DNA from: Symsagittifera roscoffensis
Lineage: Eukaryota > Xenacoelomorpha > Acoela > Convolutidae
Length of the DNA: 64,000 bases
Assembly: GCF_963678635.1 (NCBI RefSeq)
Contig: NC_087069.1
Coordinates: 52,152,938-52,216,937, forward strand
Direction of reading: 5' to 3'
A program made the position numbers and the translations under genes. Within the stretch, counting starts at the first letter, position 1. Each line of letters starts with the position of its first letter. Below are positions 23,793-35,700 of the stretch, in pieces. Below the pieces are notes generated by a model. That model saw only the letters and a program-made list of their open reading frames with translations, searched no databases and was not told where the DNA came from.

Positions 23793-24514
23793 GTATATAT
23801 GTCCGTGTTTGATTTTTTACGCTGGTTTATCGGTATGTGTAATTGTTAATTTTTATGTATATATGTTCAGAAGTGTAACAATAGCTAAAAGTAAAGCCAA
23901 AAATCAAATTCAAGGTAGCTTTGTTTCCAGATTAGGGAAGAACTTCTAGAACATTTTACTAGGTGTTGTATCTGTACTATGTTCAACCAGATACTGCAAA
24001 ATAATATAATTATGTGTAAGCTGTGCATTGCATGTTCGATATTTAAATGCTATACGGTTTGCTTGTATTGGAAATGTTGTATCAGAAAAGATGCACAAGC
24101 ATGTTGTTCTAAAAAGTTTTCGAATCAATTTAGGATACATAATTGTTATTGGAAAAAAATCGATGTGAAAATCAACCCAAATTCTTCTTTTTACTTATCT
24201 TCATTATTCTAGATTGTTTTACCAGATGATAAGTGGGTACAGATTATCAATCAGGTTTGAATACGTAAAATTAGTGCGTGTAGATAGGCATTGTAATCAG
24301 TTTTTAATCGTAAAATAAGCACGATTAACGTCTACTTTGTATGTTTGTGGTTACATACATTTGTATTTAATGCTTAGTATGTATAAATTCACTTATGTGA
24401 TCAAAACTATGCCATCGGAAGTGCCACTTTAAGTAGAAAAATAATTCATCACATTTTTTTTTGCTGCTCTTGATTTCTGAATAGTTCACCACATACTTAA
24501 AATTTACCAGATAC

Positions 24515-24640
24515 TACATTAAAACGTATTTCTATGCCTACACAGACATAAAATGTTTGTAATGGTTTTACAAAACTTATCATTCATTTCTTAACCTAAC
24601 TAACCAAATATGAGCAATTTTAATTAGTAATAAAGCGACT
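24515..24640. other. left-side spacer before assembly gap
   Basis: These 126 bases lie inside the left arm's inner end and have no counterpart on the other side of the gap, whose first bases pair with position 24514. They are either part of the palindrome spacer or arm sequence whose partner is lost in the gap. Confidence 0.6.
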
Positions 24641-24840
24641 NNNNNNNNNNNNNNNNNNNNNNNNNNNNNNNNNNNNNNNNNNNNNNNNNNNNNNNNNNNN
24701 NNNNNNNNNNNNNNNNNNNNNNNNNNNNNNNNNNNNNNNNNNNNNNNNNNNNNNNNNNNNNNNNNNNNNNNNNNNNNNNNNNNNNNNNNNNNNNNNNNNN
24801 NNNNNNNNNNNNNNNNNNNNNNNNNNNNNNNNNNNNNNNN
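24641..24840. other. 200-base assembly gap (N)
   Basis: Exactly 200 N at the centre of the inverted duplication. The round size suggests a placeholder rather than a measured distance. The gap falls where short-read assembly of a palindrome would be expected to fail. Confidence 0.98.
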
Positions 24841-25566
24841 TCTGGTAAATTTTAAGTATGTGGTGAACTATTCAGAAATCAAGAGCAGCAAAAAAAATGG
24901 GATGAATTGTTTTTCTACTTAAAGTGGCACTTCCGATGGCATAGTTTTGATCACATAAGTGAATTTATACATACGAATCATTATATACAAATGTATGTAA
25001 CCACAAACATACAAAGTAGACGTTAATCGTGCTTATTTTACGATTAAAAACTGATTACAATGCCTATCTACACGCACTAATTTTACGTATTCAAACCTGA
25101 TTGATAATCTGTACCCACTTAGCATCTGGTAAAACAATCTAGAATAATGAAGATAAGTAAAAAGAAGAATTTGGGTTGATTTTCACATCGATTTTTTTTC
25201 CAATAACAATTATGTATCCTAAATTGATTCGAAAACTTTTTAGAACAACATGCTTGTACATCTTTTCTGATACAACATTTCCAAAACAAGCAAACCGTAT
25301 AGCATTTAAATATCGAACATGCAATGCACAGCTTACACATAATTATATTATTTTGCAGTATCTGGTTGAACATAGTACAGATACAACACCTAGTAAAATG
25401 TTCTAGAAGTTCTTCCCTAATCTGGAAACAAAGCTACCTTGAGTTTGATTTTTGGCTTTACTTTTAGCTATTGTTACACTTCTGAACATATATACATAAA
25501 AATTAACAATTACACATACCGATAAACCAGCGTAAAAAATCAAACACGGACATATATACATAAAAT

Positions 25567-25752
25567 CTAGTTTATTTGAGCCATTCGCTTATCAGCCAGT
25601 GATAGATCATACACAGCGAGGCCAAAATTGGATAAGTTTTCCAGCAGATAAACAAATTCCGGTAAGACTAAATCACGTTGAAATGTAAACGGTTTCTTTT
25701 TGAAAATCTTTCTGGTTGTGGACTGATATCTATACCCAATCATAAATCTCAA
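25567..25752 (-). CDS. unrecognised 61-residue ORF, right arm
   Basis: An intact small frame ending in AVYDLSLADKRMAQIN. It is basic in the first half (KIFKKKPFTF) and has no signal peptide or membrane segment. The left-arm copy is frameshifted. It could be the last exon of a decayed gene; no family is recognised. Confidence 0.2.
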   Translation of the reverse strand: MRFMIGYRYQSTTRKIFKKKPFTFQRDLVLPEFVYLLENLSNFGLAVYDLSLADKRMAQIN

Positions 25753-27679
25753 TCGAACATGGGGAAATCTATATGTTCATTTCAGATTAGCCGCTGAACA
25801 TGAATGTGAGCCCAAAACAATGCTGTGTTTTTTTCTTGTCCAAAACTGTTCAAACTGAAGAAGAGAAAAAGAGTCGATAAAATTACTATCAAAAGTTAGA
25901 AAAGATGTGCTCTTGATTATACAAAACAACATCTTTATCAGCTTTTTCATTTCCAATTCATGATAAGACTTGTTTTATTTTTACCGCATAAACAACGCCT
26001 CTGCAGGCACGTGCTTTCATCATTTGATTCATAATTTTACCCGTTTCAATTCTCTTTTTGCTTTCCGTTACCGCAAAACTTTATAAAACTTTATGTGTAA
26101 GTTTTGACTGATTCCGCTCAAGAACGTACTATTTTTGACAAGACTGCTCAGGGAGATTTTCTTTCCTTATTAGACAACAATTAAATTCAAATAATGATAA
26201 TTGGATCACACTTAATCACATATTTTCCGTTAATGTTATCTAATTCTATTTATATCTTTTGAAAATAAGGTTTAAAAAGCCATTCGAAAAGATGAATTTT
26301 TGATCATCGGAGTTTATATCATCGATTCAGCGCAAATAGCCAAAGTTAAGCTAATCAAAGATCTAGATTTACTCATTTCCTTATGAGTGCCTTCCTCTTT
26401 CGTAGAGTCAAATTGGATCTTCGCAGGAATTCGAGAGGCCCAAGTCGGCCTGGAAATTGAGCCACCAGCTTCACCTTGTTACTCTCGTTGCAGAAATCAG
26501 TCTAACAAAGAGCCCTTGGAGCAGTCGGCAGACAACCGATATTAGCCAAATGTAAACGCCAGTTGCTCGCAAAATACAAGAAAAAGGATCGGAACGCATC
26601 AATCTCTGTTATACGTGGCGTCAATTGAAAAGTTTTCAGTCTGTTTTGTGTTGTGTGCTGCTTTTTTCAAATAGTTAAGTTGAATTTACTAATCTTTAGC
26701 TGTTTGTTTTGTAATCTAAATTAAATAAAACAAAAAGAACAATTTTTTTTGCTCTTAATTCTTTAAGAACCATTAATTAGAATCATGTCTAAAAAACGGT
26801 CGTTCTAGAAAATTTAAATTCATAAAACAAGATTGAGTTGTTTATTTTGCACAAATTAAAAATTTTTCGAAAGTTTTCTTTATTACTGAAAAAATGAGTT
26901 GAACCAGCTTAGAACAACTTTTGTTTTCTCTAAAGCATACCTTTTACCGTTAGTTTTATCATAGTTAAAAGATTACTTTCTAAGATACTGTAACTCAAAC
27001 GATCGATATTGCATAAATACGGGGGTAAAAGATGAAAAAAGAACGGTTGAACCTATGTTAAATAGCTTTTTCAGAACTAAACACAATTTTTCGATCAACA
27101 AATCGTTTGATGGTTTAGCGAGAAAGCAACATAATGTGCAACTCTAGTCAATGTAACTTGGTCTACGGTTAAATCTGCAGCCTAATATTCAACTGAAGAT
27201 ATATCAATCTACAGAACCAACAAATGAATGAAAAAACTAAATTTTCTAAATAGATTATAAATCTCAAAACAATTACTAAAATTTTTGTTTCGAAACAAAA
27301 CTTCCACTGTCTTAAATTTTCTATACAAAACTAAATAATTACTTGAGAGCAGTTTTCAGAATGTCAAAAAACTCTATACGGACTGTCGAACAAAAAATTT
27401 TCAACAACTTGTTTTGACATTTTCCCGTCCAATGCAAGTTAGTAAGCCTTGGTTTTTTCTTCTGACCACTAAAAATGCTTCTCATGACTCACTGGTCATA
27501 TTTAAGTAGAAGTTTGATACCGTTAGAAAATTCGTTTGGGAGATCAACAGAAAAATTAAAAAATTGTTCATCACCATTTTTAATTTTTTTAAAGATGAAA
27601 GCTGGCATTTCTTGGCTGAAAGATGGCATTTTTTGCAAATCTCTGCTTGCGACTTTGACTGTATTTGAATATATCTATA

Positions 27680-29720
27680 TGTAAAACGTAATGATTATAT
27701 TTTTGTGTGAGTATTTGTGTTTATAAGCAAATGCAAGTTAATATCTTTTGTGTATGCGTGTATGTATGCAAGTTGCTGTGTTTGTATGTATGAGTACAAT
27801 TTTTTTCCTTACGCGCTGGTAAACCAAAACAATTGTAACTAGAAGAATAATTATAACCCAACTTGACTTTTACTAATGTTTCTAGATTTTTGTGAATGTT
27901 TGACAAGATACTATATGCATAGTATATATGTACGCACATATGCTTTGCGTATGTGTGTATTTATGTAAACTGTATGTATATATGTAAAAGTGGACAACTT
28001 TTTGCTTGTATAAAGGTAATTTATCATGTTATATTCATTTGTATGTATTCTACTACTTGTTATACTGTTTTCTACTATTTGTATTCTATTATATGTTATA
28101 CTATTTATGTGTATTCATTTGATTATTTAGAAATTGTGTAAATTTGTATGTTTTTATGTAAGTAAGATTTCTTGACTGCATGTCCGCTTGATTGAGTGAA
28201 TGAGTTCAAGCAAATATTTTGTATCAATGTATGTTTTTAGGCAAGTACTTATGCATATTCGTATATGAGTATGAAAGGCACGTTTATTTGATTGTATGTA
28301 GAGACGTATGAACGCCAGTCTGTAATGCGTGATTCGTTTTGTCTGAATGTTTGTATATTTTTGTTTTGAAAGTGTGAAGTGAATGTAAGTTGGTTTGTAT
28401 GTTTACATGTGGTTGTATTTTAAAGGTCAGCAGAACTAATAAGTAAAATGTATGCATGTGTGTAAGCAAAAGTTGCGTGTGTGTCTATTTATGTAAATTA
28501 TGTATCTATAAAAAGTGTACAACTTTTTGCCTGTATAAAGGTCATCAATCATGTATCTACATACTAGTTGTGTGTATTCAATTGAGTATTTAGAAGTTAT
28601 GTATATTTGTATGTTTTTATGTAAGAAAAACTCTTGACTGCATGTCCGCTTGATTGAGTGAATGAAGACCAGCAATTATTTTGTATCAATGTGTGTTTTT
28701 CAGTTTAAAATCATTTGAAAATTTGCTTGTTTGCAAACTGTACAAATTTATGATTGAAGTTTTATGTGTTTAAAAGGAAAGTGTGTACACATGAGTCGTT
28801 GCATGCTTTTAAAGTACGATCCATGTCTGTTTGTCGGCAAGTATCTATGTATTTTCGTATATGAGTATGAAAGACACGTTTATATGATTGTATGTAAAGA
28901 CGTATGAATGCCGGTCTGTATTGCCTGAATGTGTTGTATTTGTCCACATTCACTCTTTTGTCTGAATGTGTATATATTTGTCTTGAAAGTGTGAAGTGAA
29001 TGTAAGCTGGTTTGTGTGTTTAAATTGGGTTCTATTTTAAAGGTCAGCCGAAATATTAAGTCAAAATCTTTGCATGTGTGTGAGCACTTTTCGTATAATT
29101 GATTGCAGGTTTAAAAGTATGTAAGCAAGTAGGTAAAACTTATGTATGTATGGTAGTTTATTTGCATTCTTCTTCTGTATAAGACTATGTACGTTTGTAT
29201 TCATACCTTTATGTAAGACTTCATTTTGAATGTTTGTATGTATGGAAGTATTTTTGCATATATGTATGTAATTTTGTGCGTATGGTTGTATGATTGTCTC
29301 CAAGTAACTTTAAATTTGTATGTATATATGTAAGTACGTTTGTATGTATCTATGTATGCATGCATGTATGTAAGTATGTATGTATGTATGTATGTGTTTA
29401 TGTAAGTTTGTGCTTATGTATGCATGTATGTATGTTTGTACTCAGTAAGTGCGTATGTCATTATTTTTGTATGAATAACTTTATGTAAGTATTTAAATGT
29501 GTATGAATAAACGTATGTATGTAATAAATTACCTATGACTATTTTTTGTGAGTATGCATTTAAGTTTGCAGCTTATGAAAATGTGTTTATGTTTCTTAAG
29601 TTTACAAGTATGCAGCTTTATATGTTTGGTGGGTATGTATGTTTGAGTTTAGTTGTTATCGTTTATTTTATTTCATATAGAAGTATATATGTATCTCAAT
29701 CCAAATCTTTCTTATCTTTC
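27680..29720. repeat. TGTA/TATG-rich degenerate array, right arm
   Basis: Inverted counterpart of 19640-21670. The densest block of TATGTATG words is near 29330-29440. Cys/Val/Tyr-rich frames through it are repeat by-products. Confidence 0.8.
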
Positions 29721-31319
29721 TTCTTTAGTTTCTCGAATATTCTAGAATAATTAACCAGACACTATATTGATAGTTTGTTTCATTTTCTTGATTTGCAAAA
29801 CAATTTGATAATTGTTTTTAAAAAACTTTCCTCGAAATATTTGATCCTCCAGATATCCTCATTATGAACAATTCAATTTGAAAAAGTGTCATGTGCTGCA
29901 TTGATAATTTCAATTTATCTGCAGTCAATGATTATAAAAAATGTTTGAAAATTGTAACAGAAAAATCATTTTTCAAGTTTTCACAAAAATTTGTCGATGG
30001 AAGCATCAAACAACAAGTCCACTTGGAGACAGCATAGAGTCCAAAGTGTTTGATGAACTGTTGCTCATAGAGATAAAAAATACGAAAACAAAATTATTAG
30101 AAAAAATTTATGGTTTATTGAGGAAAATGATTGATCGTGCAGACGAACACGATCGTTAGAAGAATGGTTGAAAATGACATGCGGCTGGTAGAGCTGAAGA
30201 CGGTAAGCGAGCAAAGTCTGAGTGACAGGTACTGTATATTTGAAGGATGATTGATCAATCTCTAAAAACCACAAAATTTCAATGGTTTTCATTTCAAAAA
30301 TCATAATTTTGAATCAAACATATAAACCCACAGAGGTGAAGCAATTGTGTAATCAGATAAACAGTCAGTACAACTTTTTTAAATTCAAGATTTATTTCGT
30401 CGATAGAGCATTTTATGAAATAGCTCAAAATGCTTACGCCTTTTGTCTTTGAAACAAATAGCAAGTCTTTCTGCATTGAGGCTCAAAAATTTAATTCCTC
30501 AAAGTAAAATTGTCTAACAAATTTTATTCTGGCAAATTAAACATATCTTTCTTAGTCGTTCCAGCTTAAGATAACACAACATAATTGACGTTTATCGAAA
30601 TGCATTGAAACTACAAATTGGCACTTACAAGTTTTCGGAAACTGCTGTAGCCAAATTGGTGTGAGAGCATTGCTTAGTGTGAAACAGCTATCGTCCTGAC
30701 GGAATCCGAAGATTCAGGTAGAGCGTTGATCATAAGGCTTGATTTTTTTTCTTACTATTTCAAACAACTAACGGTTTTTCGAGGACAAGTTTTTTTAATA
30801 GAGAGGACAAATTTCGATGCAAAATTGAGAAGAAATATCATGATGCGAACTGTTTTCATCCTGCTAGTGATCAGAACGTGAATGTGAAAGCTTGAATCAT
30901 CTCAGACATATATTGAAAGAAAGGTTGATCTCTCAATAACACAATTAGTTGTAGATGAGTAATCAAATATTTTGGTCATAAAGCCACCGTATTTTGAGAG
31001 GAAATAGCGTAATCATGGAAACATTCAAAAGATCAGATTCATATTAAAAAAATCAAAATTTAATTTGTTGAGCAGAGGGTTAATCAATGATAAAAACTGA
31101 TAGCGCTTCAAACTTTTGAATAGAAAGCGCTTGCTAAAACCAATTTGAACCTAATTAGAATAGACTGAGAACAGTTGACCAGATTGTAGTATCAAATTAA
31201 AAAGTTATTTATTTGCATATTCTTTAAATGGAAAAATCAAAAAATTTGGATGCTCAAATTATAACTCCGAATTCATATCAAGTTTCGAGTCTGTATCCAT
31301 AACTTGTCTTAGCTTGTGT

Positions 31320-31694
31320 TCAGTATTTGCCGATTGAATTTGCTCTAATTTGAATATCTGCTTTCCTTAAAAGTCGCAAATAAGTTTTCACCTGCTTTAT
31401 TCGATAGTCACTCTGTTCTGTTGTATATATTGGCACACAAATAACAGTTTTCTCCCAGTTTCTAGGTCCGCTTTGATGAATATTCTCACAAAATCTGTTA
31501 GCACAAAACGTTAATAGGAAATACTTAACGTTTTCTAGATGCCCCGAAAATTCTTTCCTTTTTAAAGTGGTATATGCAAGTCTTAGAAATGGCTGCAGCA
31601 AAATTAATGGGCACTTTTGGCTTGCATCAATGTTCTCGTTTTTGCAGATCTTTACGCACTTCAACTTATTAGCTCTTTCAAACTTTCAATAAAA
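31320..31694 (-). CDS. unrecognised open frame, right arm copy
   Basis: Mirror copy of the frame at 17656-18030. The predicted residues are the same as in the left arm, while the DNA around it shows substitutions (for example in the GCGGCGGCCGCC-flanking segment near 31920). This could reflect recent conversion of the outer arm or constraint on the protein. Function unknown. Confidence 0.3.
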
Positions 31695-32165
31695 TCAAAG
31701 CTTTTGTCATAGATTTCAGACGTTTTTTCAGTCTCCTGTAGACACGGAAAATGGAAATGTCGAAATTTTCAAGCCAATTTCAATATTTTAGAGTTTTCAG
31801 TGTTTCGTAATTTTTCTTTGTTTTTACGTTAAAGATTTTTACATTTGGCTTAAAGAAAATTTTCATTCTTATTTCGGCCAAATTGATCATTAATTTTTGC
31901 CTAAATAGAGGTGGCGGCCGCCGCACTTGACGAAATTTCCTTTCTTCGAGATTCAGCAATAAAACATGCATTTTTGAAGGAAATCGTTCACCGCAGCCAA
32001 CAGTTAAGCTACGCTGCCAAAATCTTGGTTTTCCTATATACCATATAGTTTGGTTGCATATAATAGGTATATAACGTCATTTTACATGTAAACAAGCCAA
32101 TACCCCCAAACTTTAGAAGGGAAAACATGCACCAACCAAAACCTAATTCCTTTCCCGTTTCCATA

Positions 32166-32318
32166 AAGTGGCTGGAAAATTACCAATTTTAACTCCCCTT
32201 AAAACATGCGTGCCCGAAAAAGTAGGGGCTTTAACCCCTTTGGGGGTTAAAAGTGGTAAGTACAACGGCACATTGAAAAAAAGGGGGGGTTAAAAGTGGT
32301 CATTTTCCTAGCCACTTT
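32166..32318. mobile_element. 153 bp MITE flanked by TA, right copy
   Basis: Same element as 17032-17184 in inverted orientation and of equal length, with TA on both sides (32164-32165 and 32319-32320). It differs by a few substitutions, for example CCAGCCAC-type changes in one terminal repeat. Confidence 0.75.
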
Positions 32319-32458
32319 TACTATACTACTTGCAGCCACCTTCATAGTGAAACTTGTTGATTTTTTGAGAGGTTATAATTGGAAAAAAACTCTATACAAC
32401 ATGTAAAAAACCAACATGTAAAAAACCTTTATATAATTTTACCCTGTCTGGTCCTTAG

Positions 32459-32563
32459 GTAGTTCCAGTAGTTCGTCCACAGAAGGCGAAGAGGACGAGT
32501 ACCCAGTGGGAGGTGAACCATGGGTGCACAGAGAAAGTCCCCCCTACCAGCCATGGTGGACAC

Positions 32564-32608
<45 letters not shown>

Positions 32609-32712
32609 TGGACAACAAAAACAACAACAAAGACAATGTGAACAACCACTACTCGTCACACCTGCCTGTACAGAATTTGTATGTGGGCAGACAAGGTCAA
32701 CAGTTTCATCAG
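32459..32712 (+). CDS. USP-like gene, exon with poly-Asn tract
   Basis: Acceptor GTCCTTAG, donor CATCAG|GTTAGT. It starts with the last two bases of a split codon and ends in phase 0. It encodes SSSSSTEGEEDEY, a Trp/Pro segment, 14 Asn from AAC repeats (32566-32607), then an Asn/Lys/Gln-rich run. The upstream in-frame sequence meets a stop without an ATG, so this is an internal exon. The AAC tract is likely length-variable. Confidence 0.7.
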
Positions 32713-35700
32713 GTTAGTATTTTCTGAATTTGGGTTTTTTTGTTTATTCCCCCAAGTTTTGTAATTTGTGAAATCAAATTATTAAAGCGAAGAACAAAAC
32801 ACTAGTCGTAATGAAAGTAGTTATGGAAGTTTAGTACTATCAGTTTGCTAATTGTTTATTTGGACGATTGCCAACAAGGCCGAAAAAGTGTGCCTATTTA
32901 GGTAACTGTGAGGGTAGTCAAAATATTTTTTCTTGAAACTATACTTCCTGTTTTTCTACCCCGGACTAGATTCAACAGATAATTTTAGCCGAGTGTAATG
33001 CGAAGATTTTACAAGAACATTCTTTATTTTCAGACAAATTCGCCTGCTTTATGGGTCTGCTAATTTTTTTTGAACTGATATCTAAATCTGATTCTTGAAA
33101 AAAACTTCAGAAATTGGAGCTTTTATCTTCAGACTTGACCTTTTTTGAACTTGACTTTGTTCTGTTGTATCCAGGGTCACATGGAAGTGCCAACGGACAA
33201 AAACAAAAAGGATCTGTTGAGACAGGAGTCATGTACAGGCAGTGTACTATCAGGTAAGTTTCTTCCCAATTCTTCAGAAGGATCCTCAAAAAATGTACGA
33301 AAGTTTAAAAAAGAAAAAATAGTTAAAATGTACTAAAAAGAATAAAAACGTTTAGCAAAGTTTAAAAAAGTATAAAAAAATTTTCAAAAAAACTATCGTT
33401 TTTTTATACGGCCCTTGAGTTACATGAAACTGCGATAAATTTTTGATGCGACGTCTTTTTTTTCTTCGTATGATGGTTTGATTACAGGAAGAGTTAATCA
33501 AACTTCAACACACTTGAGAAAAACTTTAGCTTAATGTATGAAACTGACCCTAATGCAAAACTCGCAACAAAGAGAACTCGCAATAAAAGAAATATCAAAA
33601 ATCAGTCACCACCACAAGCTCGCAAAACGTGTTGCGAGCCTGCCAATAGAGGGTTGCACTTTCTAGGAAAGTTGGAGCCATTTATTGCCCAAAGGCGACC
33701 TTAAAGTATTTAGATCATAGCTTTTTAAACTTTTTGCGAGTGATCAGTTTTTTAAAAAAAATTTTTGAGTCATTTTTTGTGCTAGTTGTCATGGTTCTAG
33801 AGCTGAAAACCAACTCGATATATTAAGCCCATTTTAAGCAAAGTTTAAGCGGTTTTTGTACGATTGTTTTCAAAGTCTCGCTTTTAGATTGAACATTTGA
33901 GTGATTTTTCAGGAACATATTTTATGTACCTGGAACACAAATCTTGCACAAGCTGCCCAAAATTCTCAACTCTTGCTTAAAGTTGGGCCAAAAATTTAGA
34001 CGGTTGTACATTTTTAATAACAAGATTCTCAGATTTCTAGCATTTAAAAAAAAATTGAAATCCTCAGAACTCAAATACTGCTTTGGCTTTAAAAGACTTA
34101 ATTTGCTTATCTTACCACTCCATAGATGACATCTAATGAAAAAAATTTATCTTATCATTTCAACTTGAGAAAATCGTTTGTCTAAAATTTTTTGGTTCAA
34201 TAAAATTGGTCAATCAGAGTTTTTCGGCAATTTAAAAAAGCAAAATGAAACTATCTGAGCAATGCATAATGACGAATTAAATATATGGATTTTGAACATT
34301 TGGAAAGAGAAATGCGCGTCCTAAATTTCTCTTTAAAAGAAATTATGGGGTAATCACTTTTTTGCGTAACTGCAAACAAAAAAACTACTCAACTAAAGAA
34401 CATAGATTGTCAAAAAAAATCAATTAGATTAATCTTTTTAGCCGCAAATTGACTACTTTACTCAAACAAACACCAAATAAAATTAGTTTTGAAAATGAGA
34501 CCTTGTTCAGACATTAGCCTCCGGAAAATTCAATGAAAAATGACTTTGAGTCTTTTAGGAACTAAACTATTTGGCAACTTGTTTTTTAAAATGAAAAATT
34601 TAAATCATGTAAAAAAGCTATTTCAAAATCATTTAAAAAAGCAATTTTCTATGCGTTTTACGAAGATTTGTTTTGAAAAATGAAATCTGTTTGACTATTT
34701 TTAATTTTTGCTGGTTTGTTTTTAGTTGAAAAGCTTGCGCAGTTTTCCGAAAGCGATTCGTCTTTCGCAGACAGAACGGTTTTTAACTTAATCGAGAGTT
34801 ACCGTTGATTGCGAATTATCGTAAAGCAATATTTTGGTAACTTGTTCTTACTATTTTTTACCAAACGTTTACAAATGCAAGATCATGACAGAATTAACTT
34901 AGTTCAGTTTTGTACTCATGACTTTGGGGAGTTTTTTTGATCTACAAATCACAGTCTTCAGTGTAAGCAAATGATTTAAAAATAGCTTTGGCTCACTGAT
35001 CTAGCCCATCAAAAGGGACATGGTTTATCAACAGACCTCCTTCCGAAATAATTTTCAAGCCATATATATATTTCTTTGGGTAGAAACAAAAGACGAGCTC
35101 AAAATTTTAGCTAGTAGGTTCTTGTAAGACTTTAAGACTAAAGTTCTTAAATGCTATAATGTAAGATTTACAAGAGTTGTTTGAATTGCAAGACCTTAAA
35201 AGCATCTTAAAGGATCTATTTACATTAAGATTTAAAGTTATAGCATGCAATCTACCGGTGTTGTTTGAACAGAGCACATCCATGACGCAAAAATTAACAC
35301 CCGCAGAGCACAGCCGAGCACTAGAGCAGACCTACGCCCACTTAATTGCATCAAAAAATTTGAGAGAGTAGAACAAATAATTTGATCGTGAGAATCAATC
35401 GAGTTTTCAAACTTTTTTTGTGATTTTTTGAGATAAACAATTTTAAGTCGGTCTATTTTTATTTAAACATTCAATCTGCCGACTTCATAGCATACAGTTT
35501 TCGATATTTTTTCCTTAGAGTTTGATTTTTTGTTTTTTTTTTGGTTAAATTTTGCATTTTTTGTTTCAAATTTATTATCGAATATCAAACTAACTGACAA
35601 AAATCCGCACAGGCTGATGGGTTAACTCTATAACCTGATCATTTTTGTTCAAAAAAACAACTTGATGAAGTTTTCCACTTTACCAGAGGATTTTGATGAT

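Larger units (their letters stand above)
17020..24514. repeat. giant inverted duplication, left arm
   Basis: The reverse complement of this 7.5 kb segment is 24841-32330. Outer ends match exactly at AGTAGTATAG (17020-17029 and 32321-32330); flanking sequence outside is unrelated. Inner ends match at CCACATACTTAAAATTTACC (near 24490) and its complement near 24841. Coordinates in the outer 2.4 kb sum to a constant 49350, so that part has no net indels. The arms differ by substitutions and small indels, so this is not a simple mirrored copy of the same reads. The arm carries a MITE, a TACA-rich array and several unrecognised ORFs. Confidence 0.9.
24841..32330. repeat. giant inverted duplication, right arm
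   Basis: Reverse complement of 17020-24514, 7490 bp against 7495 bp. Differences from the left arm are clustered in the inner part: open frames in the outer 3.3 kb are unchanged or nearly so between arms, while those nearer the gap differ by several residues, indels or a frameshift. The outer border lies 128 bp upstream of the first visible exon of the USP-like gene. Confidence 0.9.

Noticed and set aside
24641-24840. Reading the gap as a measured 200 bp spacer
   Set aside because: A round number of N is probably a scaffold placeholder; the true spacer length is unknown.
29294-29488. Cys/Val/Tyr-repeat frame and similar frames in the TATG array
   Set aside because: Translation of a tetranucleotide-type repeat; no protein character.
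32520-32717. Poly-Gln reading of the CAA tract and the Val/Cys-rich antisense frames
   Set aside because: The poly-Asn frame is the one with matching splice phases on both sides and the Ser/Glu context.
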